Of a stretch of 64,000 nt of DNA, positions 6,893 to 14,737 are shown piece by piece (within the stretch, counting starts at the first letter, position 1; each line of letters begins with the position of its first letter). Under the pieces are notes generated by a model. It did no database searches, was not told the origin of the DNA, and was given only the letters and a program-made list of their open reading frames with translations. This DNA is from a bacterium 1XD42-76 (lineage in GTDB: Bacteria; Bacillota; Clostridia; Lachnospirales; Lachnospiraceae). Location of the stretch: the NCBI GenBank assembly GCA_009917545.1, contig QZDW01000013.1, forward strand, positions 1-64,000, written 5' to 3'. Both the position numbers and the translations under genes were made by a program.

Positions 6893-7750
6893 ATGCCGGG
6901 GAATATCAAAAATGTAATGACGGCAATCGACTATATCGAAAGCCACCTGCACGAAAAACTGGACTTGGAAACAGTTGCGGGGGCTGTACATTATTCAAAA
7001 TATCATATGCACCGAATGTTTACAGATACGGTAGGGTTGACAATTCACGATTATATACAACGCCGTCAGTTGACCGAAGCCGCAAAACTGCTTGTTCTTT
7101 CCGACAGACCAATCCTTGAAATTGCGCTTTCTACCGGATATGAGAGCCAGCAGTCTTTTACGGATATTTTCAAAGCCATGTATAAAAAATCCCCTAACAG
7201 ATACAGGGAGGAAGAAGAATTTTATCCATTGCAGCTAAGATATGTCTTGAATGAAAATCCTACAAATTTAGAGGAAAAAGAATGGCAGGATAAAATCGTC
7301 TTTGCAACACAGGAGGACATACCTAAATGGATAGAACTGGTTCACTTTGTCATAGACGGGTTCCCGCATCTGGACGAGAATCAGTACCTTGAACAGTTGC
7401 AGGAGTATATCAAAAATAAGCGCGCATTGATTTTGAAAGACGCTGATACGGCAATCGGGATTATGGCGTTTAACGAGATGACAGGGAGCATTGATTTCTT
7501 TGGGGTACACCCACAGTATCGGAAAAGAGGAATAGCGAAAGCATTTTGCGAAAAGGCATTGTATGAACTTACACGTTCCGCACAGATTAGCGTGACGACT
7601 TTTCGGGAGGGTGACAAGGCAGACACAGGCTATCGGGAGGTATGGGGAAGTCTTGGCTTTGCCGAAGCAGAACTGTTAATTGAATTTGGATATCCGACAC
7701 AGCGGTTTATACTTCACAGAGAAAAATCGGAGGGCGGGGACAATGAGTGA
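6893..7750 (+). CDS. AraC-type HTH fused to GNAT acetyltransferase
   Basis: Residues 1-105 form a two-helix-turn-helix AraC DNA-binding domain (LDLETVAGAVHYSKYHMHRMFTD, split over the first HTH, and ILEIALSTGYESQQSFTDIFK in the second). Residues about 128-280 form a GNAT fold, with the acetyl-CoA loop in VHPQYRKRGIAKAFCEKAL. The product (285 aa) may sense or modify a small molecule and regulate genes nearby; the same fusion is widespread in Firmicutes, and no substrate can be named. GAAAGGAGG precedes the ATG. The codon use and AT-richness differ from the conjugation genes on the left. Confidence 0.85.
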   Translation: MPGNIKNVMTAIDYIESHLHEKLDLETVAGAVHYSKYHMHRMFTDTVGLTIHDYIQRRQLTEAAKLLVLSDRPILEIALSTGYESQQSFTDIFKAMYKKSPNRYREEEEFYPLQLRYVLNENPTNLEEKEWQDKIVFATQEDIPKWIELVHFVIDGFPHLDENQYLEQLQEYIKNKRALILKDADTAIGIMAFNEMTGSIDFFGVHPQYRKRGIAKAFCEKALYELTRSAQISVTTFREGDKADTGYREVWGSLGFAEAELLIEFGYPTQRFILHREKSEGGDNE

Positions 7751-7764
7751 CAAAAATCCACTAT

Positions 7765-7792
7765 CACAAAACTTTACAATTAAAATTTTGTG
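7765..7792 (+). terminator. Hairpin after the AraC-GNAT gene
   Basis: CACAAAA (7765-7771) pairs with TTTTGTG (7786-7792), and the stem extends inward with one mismatch. It is AT-rich and weak; it may act as a terminator or belong to the promoter region of the cupin gene. Confidence 0.35.
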
Positions 7793-7854
7793 CTTATTGA
7801 TATGATATTAGCAGGCAGGAACACTGTCAAAAAATTTGAAAGGAAGTGCTGAGA

Positions 7855-8250
7855 ATGGATTATAAAAATCTGTTTGAAAAATTCAATGAGGGAGGAAAAC
7901 TACTTTTACCAGACGCTACGGTAGCCTTTGGCGCTATTCCGTGGTCGAAACATCCAACTTTCGGGGATGTTGAATTAAAACATATTATCACATCCGAAAA
8001 GACAGATGGGCAGTTCAGCTTCCATCTTGTGAGAATAGCCCCTAATAAAAAGATTGGCAATCATATCCACGAGAAGCAATTAGAAACACATGAAGTTATT
8101 TCTGGTGTAGGCATCTGTGTGAACAATGGAGCGAAGCTGCCCTATGAAGCAGGCGTAATTTCCATTTTTCCTATCGGAGTGCCGCACGAAGTCATTGCAG
8201 GAGAAGATGGTCTTTATCTGTTTGCAAAATTTATGCCTGCATTGTGCTAA
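7855..8250 (+). CDS. Single-domain cupin protein
   Basis: This 131-aa protein has the cupin beta-barrel pattern. Motif 1 appears as NHIHEKQLETHEVISGVG, supplying metal-ligand His/His/Glu candidates (HIH, then E and H), and motif 2 as GVISIFPIGVPHEVIAGEDG, with a further His. Such small cupins bind metal and may be isomerases, dioxygenases or sensors; no substrate is evident. The ATG at 7855 follows an AAAGGAAG site, while the GTG at 7846 is too close to it. Its stop overlaps the stop of the convergent AraC gene by 4 bp. Confidence 0.8.
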   Translation: MDYKNLFEKFNEGGKLLLPDATVAFGAIPWSKHPTFGDVELKHIITSEKTDGQFSFHLVRIAPNKKIGNHIHEKQLETHEVISGVGICVNNGAKLPYEAGVISIFPIGVPHEVIAGEDGLYLFAKFMPALC

Positions 8251-9074
8251 CTCATTTCCCCAGTTTTAATTTCCTCAATATTGCCGAATGGCACGAGTGC
8301 CCCAGAGGGTATAGAGGTATCCTTTAGGATTGTTTGGGAAGATAATTTGTAAGTCAGCGGAGGTAAGCCTACCTGTTTTTCAAATTGCTTTATGAAGTGG
8401 CTTTGGTCGCAAAAACCTGTGGTCAAAGCCACTTCTGTTATTGTTTGGACGTTGTGCATCAATCGTTGTGCCTTGCGGATGCGGTTTTGAAGTTGAAACT
8501 GATGCGGCGTAAGACCCACTTCAGCCTTAAAACTTCGGATAAAATGGTATTTACTGATAAATGCGTTTTTTGCCATTTCTTCAATACTAAATTTAGCTTC
8601 GGGATATAATTCCAACTGCCTTTTTAGGTTATTGATAAATGGATTTTGGTTTTCAGAGTGCCAATCTGTATAGGCGGTAAACAAGTTTAAGCAATCCAAT
8701 AATTGTAATATCTGGTACTGATTGATTCTTTCTGTATTGAAAGCATTCATTAACAGAGCCATTATGTTATGCCTTATTTTATCGGCGGTATAGTGTGTGG
8801 CAATATTTTTATCAATACATAAACTCAGCAAAGTATAGCTGCTATGTGCTGAAATACTATGCGGCATATATGGGCAAATGATAAAGGTCTGATTTTTTTC
8901 ATAAACCTTTTCATTATTATTCGCAGTAAGCACAATAGAGCCATCTAACACAATGCCGATTGTAAGCACGGAAACATGGTTATGTGTGGGATAGGATATT
9001 GTTGAATTTTCGCAGAAAATCAATTCCATGCCCATATTTGAATTGTATATGTAGCGTATGCTGTTTGCTGCCAT
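8247..9074 (-). CDS. AraC family transcriptional regulator with N-terminal cupin-like sensor
   Basis: This 275-aa regulator has an N-terminal ligand domain (residues 1-100, with the cupin-like THNHVSVLTIGIVLDGSI and the CPYMPHSIS segment) and a C-terminal AraC double HTH (about residues 155-250: FSIEEMAKNAFISKYHFIRSFK and ITEVALTTGFCDQSHFIKQFEK). It converges on the cupin gene, and the two stops overlap in the sequence CTAA. A 25-residue tail after the HTH ends the protein. The target is unknown; the neighbouring cupin and radical SAM genes are candidates by position only. Confidence 0.85.
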   Translation of the reverse strand: MAANSIRYIYNSNMGMELIFCENSTISYPTHNHVSVLTIGIVLDGSIVLTANNNEKVYEKNQTFIICPYMPHSISAHSSYTLLSLCIDKNIATHYTADKIRHNIMALLMNAFNTERINQYQILQLLDCLNLFTAYTDWHSENQNPFINNLKRQLELYPEAKFSIEEMAKNAFISKYHFIRSFKAEVGLTPHQFQLQNRIRKAQRLMHNVQTITEVALTTGFCDQSHFIKQFEKQVGLPPLTYKLSSQTILKDTSIPSGALVPFGNIEEIKTGEMS

Positions 9075-9123
9075 AAGTATTACTTCCTAACTATTTATGT
9101 GCCTGCCAGATATTGTACTTTAT

Positions 9124-9453
9124 TTACTCGCTGAGGTTTTCATCTCCCCATTGTTTCATGTGTTCAAAAACGGGAATGAAACTTTTGCCTAAGTCAGTAA
9201 GGTTATATTCCACACGGGGAGGTACTTCTTTGTAGTCATAACGGGTAATAAAGCCATCGGCTTCCAGCTCCCGAAGCTGCTTTGTCAGGCTTGATTCCGT
9301 AATGTCACCGATATGCCTGCGAAGCTCTCCAAAGCGGTGTATATCCCGAAAGGCGATGTAATAGATGATTTCAATTTTCCATTTACCGCCCAAGATTTTC
9401 TGTATGGTAGAAACTGTTTTGCAGCGTTCAACAGCCAATGTACTTTTTTTCAT
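9124..9453 (-). CDS. HxlR family winged-helix regulator
   Basis: This 109-aa protein has the HxlR (DUF24) winged-helix pattern: an early Cys (VERCKTVSTIQKILGGKWKI), the recognition region FGELRRHIGDITESSLTKQLRELEADGFI, and the wing YKEVPPRVEYNLTDLG. The conserved N-terminal cysteine suggests redox or electrophile sensing, as in related regulators. The ATG at 9453 has AAGGAG upstream, so longer frames are rejected. It is divergent from the radical SAM pair, and the shared intergenic region holds five GTAC boxes, which suggests control of itself and of the radical SAM genes. Confidence 0.88.
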   Translation of the reverse strand: MKKSTLAVERCKTVSTIQKILGGKWKIEIIYYIAFRDIHRFGELRRHIGDITESSLTKQLRELEADGFITRYDYKEVPPRVEYNLTDLGKSFIPVFEHMKQWGDENLSE

Positions 9454-9505
9454 TCCTGCCACTCCTTTCTGAAATAGTATAACACACCTTTTCTCAAAAA
9501 CCAAT

Positions 9506-9561
9506 GTACCGTTTAAATATATGTACTACAAAAAAGTACAGTACTTGTAAAATTATTGTAC
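9506..9561. promoter_or_regulatory. Putative HxlR operator with five GTAC boxes
   Basis: GTAC occurs at 9506, 9523, 9536, 9541 and 9558. The middle two are arms of a perfect palindrome AAGTAC-A-GTACTT (9534-9546), and the outer pairs are both spaced by 17 bp. GTAC-rich dyads are typical of HxlR-family operators. The cluster sits between the divergent hxlR-like and radical SAM genes. Confidence 0.6.
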
Positions 9562-9589
9562 GAAAGTATAATTAGTATAGACTACAGAA

Positions 9590-9652
9590 AACACCCTGCG
9601 GGCATACCTTTATGCACAAAAAGCAGCGCAGGAATAAGGAAAGGAGATGTGT
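9590..9652 (+). other. Conserved leader before radical SAM gene 1
   Basis: This leader is nearly repeated before radical SAM gene 2 (10,559-10,621). Shared blocks are ACACCCTGCGGG, ATACCT, ATATGC or TATGC, CAAAAAGCAGCGCA and GAATAAGGAAAGGAG. CCTGCG and CGCAGG can pair, which suggests a hairpin just before the ribosome binding site. The similarity is closer than over the coding regions that follow. Confidence 0.5.
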
Positions 9653-9654
9653 TT

Positions 9655-10554
9655 ATGCACTACACAGGAACAATTTGGCGACCGCCGTATGAAGCGGCAT
9701 CACTTTTGTTAGAGATAACGGCAGGCTGTACGCATCATAAATGCAAGTTTTGTACCTTGTATCATGATTTGCCGTTCAAATTCAGAATGTCCCCTCTGGA
9801 GGATATTGAGAGTGATTTACGGGAGGTGAAAAGAGCAACAAAAGGTGGGAACAGCGGGCGTATTGACCGAGTATTTTTGACGGGAGCTAACCCCTTTGTT
9901 TTGTCTTATGACAAATTAACTGCGATTGCAGAGCTAATCCGCAAATATCTCCCGTCAGTTACATCTATCGGCTCGTTTGCGAGGATTACAGATATTACCC
10001 CTAAAACCGATGAGGAGCTTTCCAAACTGCGGGCTTTTGGATATGACGGTCTGACAATAGGAATAGAAACAGGCGATGACGAAGCCCTGCGGTTTATGAA
10101 CAAGGGATATACCTCGGCGGACATTATAGAACAATGCCAGAGATTAGATGCAGCAGGTATTCATTACAGTTTCTTTTACTTGGTGAGCATTTCTGGAACA
10201 AGTCGTGGAGAGATTGGAGCAAAATTGACGGCTGATATATGCAACCGGATACACCCTACGCTTATCGGGGCAAATATGCTTACAATTTATCCCGATTCTG
10301 AGCTTTATGCCGAAATACAGCGTGGAAACTGGCAAGAGGAGGGCGAGCTTGAAAAGTACAAAGAGGTACGGACGCTCATTGAAAATTTGCAGATACCTAC
10401 CATCTTTGCGGCAATGGGAGCTTCCAATGCGTACCAGTTTCATGGGCAACTGCCGAAAGACAAGAAAAAGCTGTTGGCGTTTCTCGATGAAATCATAGGA
10501 AATGTCAGCGAAGAAGAATTACAGAGGTATAGAAAAAGCGTTCATCATCTGTAA
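9655..10554 (+). CDS. Radical SAM enzyme 1 of a tandem pair
   Basis: This 299-aa protein is a radical SAM enzyme; these use a [4Fe-4S] cluster and S-adenosylmethionine to start radical chemistry. The cluster motif GCTHHKCKFC has C-x4-C-x2-C spacing. Later elements are a glycine-rich LTGANPF strand, YDGLTIGIETGDDEAL, which fits the SAM-binding ribose/GxIxGxxE region, and TIYPDSELY. The ATG at 9655 follows AAAGGAGATG; the longer frame from 9556 only reads through the leader. It is followed directly by a paralogue. The substrate is unknown, and an HxlR regulator is divergent. Confidence 0.85.
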   Translation: MHYTGTIWRPPYEAASLLLEITAGCTHHKCKFCTLYHDLPFKFRMSPLEDIESDLREVKRATKGGNSGRIDRVFLTGANPFVLSYDKLTAIAELIRKYLPSVTSIGSFARITDITPKTDEELSKLRAFGYDGLTIGIETGDDEALRFMNKGYTSADIIEQCQRLDAAGIHYSFFYLVSISGTSRGEIGAKLTADICNRIHPTLIGANMLTIYPDSELYAEIQRGNWQEEGELEKYKEVRTLIENLQIPTIFAAMGASNAYQFHGQLPKDKKKLLAFLDEIIGNVSEEELQRYRKSVHHL

Positions 10555-10558
10555 GTGA

Positions 10559-10621
10559 AACACCCTGCGGGTATACCTATATGCGCAAAAAGCAGCGCAA
10601 GAATAAGGAAAGGAGGAGCAA
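10559..10621 (+). other. Conserved leader before radical SAM gene 2
   Basis: This is the second copy of the leader seen at 9,590-9,652, starting 4 nt after the stop of gene 1. It shows that the duplication unit included the untranslated region as well as the gene. It ends in a GGAAAGGAGGAG ribosome binding site. Confidence 0.5.
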
Positions 10622-10623
10622 TC

Positions 10624-11505
10624 ATGCACTTTACAGGCAGAACCTGGCGACCACCGTATGAAGCTCATTCGGTCATCATACAGGCTACCTCTGGCTGTAC
10701 CTATAATAAATGCAAGTTTTGTAGCTTGTATAAAAATGAGTGCTTCCGAATGTCGCCCATTGAGGAATTTGAGGAGGATTTAGCGGAGATAAAAAGCTAT
10801 CAGCCAAACGCCCGAAGGATTTTCTGGACGGGAGCCAATCCGTTCGCAATGAGCTATGAAAATCTTAAACTGCGGGCATTGACGGTGAGGGACTATCTGA
10901 TTAAGTGTCAGACAATGGCTATGTTTGCGAGCATCCGTGATATTAAAAACAAAGAGGTATGGCAGCTTAGAAAATTGAGGGCGATGGGCATTAACGGACT
11001 GAGCATCGGCGTGGAAAGCGGCGATGACGAAACGCTTGCCCTTGCCAATAAAGGATATACCTCGGCGGATATTCTGGAGCAATGCAGGAAATTGGACGAA
11101 GCAGGCATTGAATACTATTTTGTTTATATGACAGGGCTTGCGGGAAAAGGTGGCGGATACCAGAATGCAAGGAATAGTGCAGAGCTGTTCAGTCAGCTTA
11201 ATCCGTATTTTATTTCCGTGGACTCTCTCACGCTTTTTCCAGACACAGAGCTTTACCAGATGGCACAGCAGGGCTTGTTTGTACCTGCCGAGGAAAAAGA
11301 GCGTATCCGTGAATTGCAAATCCTAATCAATGACTTAAATATACGCACACACCTGTTTGCGAACACGGTATCTGATTTCACGCCCGTAACAGCGTATCTT
11401 CCCTATGATCGTGAAAAGGTAACAAACGAACTGCAATTTGTTTTAGATAACACAGACGAAAGGGAAATGCAGGAATATAGAAATAATTTGAAGTCTTTGG
11501 GATAA
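10624..11505 (+). CDS. Radical SAM enzyme 2 of a tandem pair
   Basis: This 293-aa paralogue of the preceding gene shares RPPYEA near its N-terminus, the cluster motif GCTYNKCKFC (again C-x4-C-x2-C), TGANPFAMSYENL, the SAM-binding region INGLSIGVESGDDETLAL, NKGYTSADI and TLFPDTELY. The start ATG (10,624) is 6 nt after GGAGGAG. The divergence between the copies is clear, so the duplication is not recent. A hairpin about 20 nt after the stop probably ends the transcript. The pair may act on the same or successive substrates. Confidence 0.85.
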   Translation: MHFTGRTWRPPYEAHSVIIQATSGCTYNKCKFCSLYKNECFRMSPIEEFEEDLAEIKSYQPNARRIFWTGANPFAMSYENLKLRALTVRDYLIKCQTMAMFASIRDIKNKEVWQLRKLRAMGINGLSIGVESGDDETLALANKGYTSADILEQCRKLDEAGIEYYFVYMTGLAGKGGGYQNARNSAELFSQLNPYFISVDSLTLFPDTELYQMAQQGLFVPAEEKERIRELQILINDLNIRTHLFANTVSDFTPVTAYLPYDREKVTNELQFVLDNTDEREMQEYRNNLKSLG

Positions 11506-11524
11506 GGCTTGTATTTTAAGTTAT

Positions 11525-11560
11525 AGCCCACCAAATAAAAAAACAGCGTTTTGGTGGGCT
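11525..11560 (+). terminator. Hairpin terminator of the radical SAM operon
   Basis: AGCCCACCAAA (11,525-11,535) pairs perfectly with TTTGGTGGGCT (11,550-11,560), an 11-bp stem with a 14-nt loop. There is no long T-run after it. Confidence 0.6.
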
Positions 11561-11591
11561 GTATCTTCACGCCCAAACGAGAATAGTTTAG

Positions 11592-11628
11592 CCCTCCAGA
11601 CCAGTTGTAAAGTTTGGAGGGATTTTTT
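11592..11628 (+). terminator. Second hairpin with T-run
   Basis: CCCTCCA (11,592-11,598) pairs with TGGAGGG (11,615-11,621) and is followed by ATTTTTTA, the form of an intrinsic terminator. It backs up the hairpin at 11,525. Confidence 0.5.
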
Positions 11629-11954
11629 ATGTTCTTTTTTCGGGCAGTATTCTATCTACTCATGTACCGCAGAGTTTATTCATACATAGCATATCGGGGA
11701 TTGTCGGAACGCCAGTTAAAAAAGTTTCTGCCCATACAACGCTGCTTCTCACCATGAAACCAGAAGTAGAATCTCCGCTTAACAGAATATATATCCTATA
11801 ACCGTAGAGGTCACAGAGCCTTTGCGGTTTTTCTTTTGTCGTTTTTTATCAGATTATGCCGCAGGGCTGTATGTTGCTGTTGTGTTCATTGTCACTCTCC
11901 GCCCCCTCCATCTGGATTTTATATTTTCAAAAATTCAGATTGGAGGTATTTTTG

Positions 11955-12463
11955 GTGAAGTATACACCAAGAAAGGCATATATCAAGGAAAGCGGCGGTT
12001 ATGCGGAATTGTCCTATCAAGATTTCTGCCGCCGCAGGCAAGCCGACCAAAGTTACATGGACAAGCTATTTATCCCCGTGCAGGGTTGTTTGCTTGAGGT
12101 TGTGCGAGAACAGTACACAGACTTTTATCGGGATAAAGAACGGTGGCATTATCTGAAAAAGCTGGACGCGAACCATAAGTTGCTTTCAGTGGAGGGATTT
12201 ACGGACAGTGAGGGGAATGTGCTTGATTTCATTGTTGATGAAGCGGTGGACGTTACGGAAACCGTGTCCATACGGTGATGGTGGATAGGCTGAAAGCCGC
12301 CCTGCCCTTATTGTCGGATGGTGAGCAGGCATTGGTAAAGGCAATCTTCTTTGAAGAACTTCCCGAGCGGGAAGTTGGGGTGCGGTTAGGCATAACACAG
12401 AGCGTTGTCAATAAACGCAAAACTAAAATCCTTGCGAAACTGAGAAAGATAATGGAGGTTTAA
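11955..12463 (+). pseudogene. Frameshifted sigma-70-like regulator of a conjugative element
   Basis: Two adjacent frames together make one protein of the small sigma-like family found in Tn916/Tn1549-type elements. The first part (11,955-12,278; GTG start after GGAGG) begins KYTPRKAYIKESGGYAELS and ends at TGA. The second (12,275-12,463) begins MMVDRLKAALPLLSDGE and holds the region 4 HTH, PEREVGVRLGITQSVVNKRK. The second frame lies at -1 relative to the first and overlaps its stop by a few bases. Relatives are normally one chain, so a frameshift is most likely; translational coupling of two halves at GTGATG is possible but less so. Confidence 0.65.
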
Positions 12464-12555
12464 ATTTAAGGCGTTCAGCCCCTTGTTTTTTCCTTTGGGA
12501 AAATGAGGGGGCTTTTGCCTGCTCTCTCAATCAGTTTTGATTGGAGGAAATAAAG

Positions 12556-12984
12556 ATGGTATACAACCACAGACGAGAGGAGAGAAAATAGCGCATCTGG
12601 AAAGAAGCCGAAGAAAAGATTTTGCGTGAGTGTGGCATTGATGAAGCGGTCATTGAGCAAATCCGCACAGATGACAGGGCAGATTTTAATTCCAACAGGC
12701 GGTTTTACCGATGGGCGAGCGATTTCGGAGAATACCTTGAGAGTATAGCAGACAGAGAGAAGCAGGCGGAAGTAAGGTCTGTTTCTGATTTACTGGACGA
12801 GATTGAAAGCGAAAATCTGTACCTTGCCTTAATCACGGTGGACAGGCGCACATTACAAATTGTCCTGCTGAGAATGCAGGGATATTCCACAAAGGAGATT
12901 GCCTCGCTTGTGCATTTAACCGCAGGGGCTATCTGTGCAGGGATGCAGCATCTACGGAAAAAGCTAAAAGTTTTTAAGCAATAG
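12556..12984 (+). pseudogene. Second sigma-like/HTH protein with an in-frame amber codon
   Basis: A GGAGGAAATAAAG site leads to ATG at 12,556 and the peptide MVYNHRREERK, then TAG at 12,589, and the same frame continues with RIWKEAEEKILRECGIDE to 12,984. Relatives have Trp at about this position, so a TGG to TAG change is the likely lesion. The remaining frame (from an internal start near 12,622) covers about 120 aa and ends in a sigma region 4-like HTH (YSTKEIASLVHLTAGAI, HLRKKLK). It may still yield a shortened product, but it is best read as a decaying gene. Confidence 0.65.
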
Positions 12985-13089
12985 AGGGCAAATTTTAACT
13001 TTTTCAAGGACTATAGGGCGAGGGATATTTTTTCTCACTCTATTCTTCATGGGAGGATTATTGCATATGGGAGAAGATTTTGTCTGCCT

Positions 13090-13738
13090 GGGCATACGGT
13101 TGATTTCCGTTCTACCACACGCTCATTCAAGGACAAAACCATGATACGCAGACCAAACCGCACAGGCGAAATCAGTATTTTTTCTGGATTACTCTATTGT
13201 GCCGACTGCGGGGAAAAGCTGTATTATAGTGTGACGAACAATTATAGCAGGGAGCAGGCATATTTCTTCTGTTCCAATTACCGCAAGAGTACGGCAAACT
13301 GTACCGCCCACTATACCCGTGAAAAGGTTGTTTATGCCTTGGTTCTTGAAAGTTTGCGGCGTGTCCTGTTCTACGTACAGGCATTTGAAAAACAATTCGT
13401 ACAGGAACAGCTTGACAAATCAAGCGGGGAACAGCGGAAAGAGCTTACCAAGAAACGGCGGGAATTAGCCAAATCCGAAAAGCGCATTGATGAGCTTGAC
13501 ATATTGTTTCAGCGGATTTATGAGGATAACGTATCGGGCAAACGGAGCGATGAGTGTTTTGCAACAATGTCGGCAAGTTATGAAACAGAGCAGAAAGCCT
13601 TAAAAGAATCTCTTGTCCAGTTAAAAGCAGACATTGAAATGCAGAATGACAAAACCGCAAATGTGTCAGAATTTGTGGACAAAGTCAGGTGTTATACGGA
13701 AATCAGGGAACTTACGCCTGCCATCGTCAATGAATTTT
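13090..13738 (+). pseudogene. Serine recombinase remnant (zinc ribbon and C-terminus)
   Basis: The catalytic domain is missing. The frame first reads GHTVDFRSTTRSFKDKT, a segment that precedes the end of the recombinase domain in relatives, and then jumps to RRPNRTGEISIFSGLLYCADCG, the start of the zinc ribbon; about 30-40 residues between them are absent, so there is also an internal deletion. The zinc ribbon (CADCG, then CSNYRKSTANCTAHY), coiled coil and ELTPAIVNEF follow. Family resemblance ends at 13,738, where a LysR frame begins. The frame stays open to 13,809, but those residues are out-of-frame LysR DNA. Confidence 0.8.
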
Positions 13739-14585
13739 TGAAGCTGTTTACCAGGAGCGGAGTATTAATCAGGCAGCGAAAAAGCTGTTTATTTCCCCGC
13801 AGGGGCTAGGCAGGATCATCCGCAACCTGGAGGCGGAATTTGGTGCGGAATTCTTTGAGCGGACGAAAAAAGGAATGGTTCCGACTGAGAGCGCCCATTT
13901 GCTGCATACCCGCGGCAAAGAGATTGCCGATAAAATGAACCGCCTGAAAGAGGAAATGAAACAATTTCAAAAGAGAGATGAGATTCTCAGAATCGGCTGT
14001 GCAAACGGGGTATTGAAAGCGATTTTCCTGAATCTGATTTTGGATTTTATCCGGAAATATCCGGGAATCCATGTAGAATGGAGTGAATACGAGAACTCGC
14101 AGGTTCTTTCGAAATTAATGGTATCAGAGCTGGAATATGGGTTTGTGGTAGGGGAGGCAGAGGATTCCTCCATATGCCAGCGGCTGGTGTACAGCGGGAG
14201 GCAGGTATTATTCGTCTATCGGGGCCACCCATATTATGAGAGAGATGATATCACATTGGATATGCTCAGGGAGGAGACACTTTTAATCATGAACGAGCAG
14301 TTCCATATGTACCATGATTTTATGAGGGCTTGTCAGCTACGGGGATTTACACCCAAAATTGGGGCAAAGGTAATGGACGGGGGAACGCTGCTTAGGCTTT
14401 GCACACAAAAAATCGGACTGGCCGTTACGCCGGAATTCGGCGGGGAAATTTATCTCAGAGACCAGATACGCCCAATTCCGTTTGAGGGGAACCCGAACTG
14501 GAACATATATGGAACTTATTGGAAGGAAAGAGAAAACTATGAAGTGATACGTAAATTTGACCAACATTTACGTTCACAAAAATAA
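13734..14585 (+). pseudogene. LysR-type regulator lacking its first codons
   Basis: Read in the frame of the long open region, LysR similarity starts at 13,734 as IFEAVYQERSINQAAKKLF, i.e. within the first helix, just after an in-frame TGA at 13,731. The winged HTH continues (ISPQGLGRIIRNLEAEFGAEF, then FERTKKGMVPT), and a LysR substrate-binding domain follows to 14,585 (for example FVVGEAEDS and IRPIPFEGNPNW). Only the first dozen or so residues and the start codon are lost. They were replaced by the recombinase remnant. The first remaining ATG in frame (13,875) would give a protein without its HTH, so the gene is probably inactive. Confidence 0.75.
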
Positions 14586-14660
14586 GTATAATGGCGCAGG
14601 GATTTCCATATACTGCCATATTAAAAATTAGAAGCGTGGTCCCAGAAATAAAGAAAGAGA

Positions 14661-14689
14661 TTGATTTGTGAGGACGCCAGTGCTATACT
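14661..14689 (+). promoter_or_regulatory. Promoter of the secreted transglutaminase-like protein
   Basis: TTGATT (14,661-14,666), a 17-bp spacer and TATACT (14,684-14,689) with TGC before it form a good sigma-A promoter with an extended -10, about 50 bp before the ATG. Confidence 0.6.
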
Positions 14690-14737
14690 TTTCATGGAGA
14701 TTTAATATTATTTACCTTAACGAGGGGAGGAGTCAAC

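Larger units (their letters stand above)
11506..11954. other. Intergenic stretch between radical SAM genes and decayed sigma-like genes
   Basis: Apart from the two hairpins near its left end, I see only short chance frames. Around 11,800-11,835 AACCG and CGGTT flank a weak stem followed by TTTTTC, which may be an attenuator in the leader of the next gene. The stretch resembles leaders of regulatory genes in Tn916/Tn1549-type elements in being AT-rich and followed by sigma-like genes. Confidence 0.4.

Noticed and set aside
13741-13809. The last residues of the recombinase remnant as genuine protein
   Set aside because: They are LysR coding DNA read in the wrong frame after the junction.
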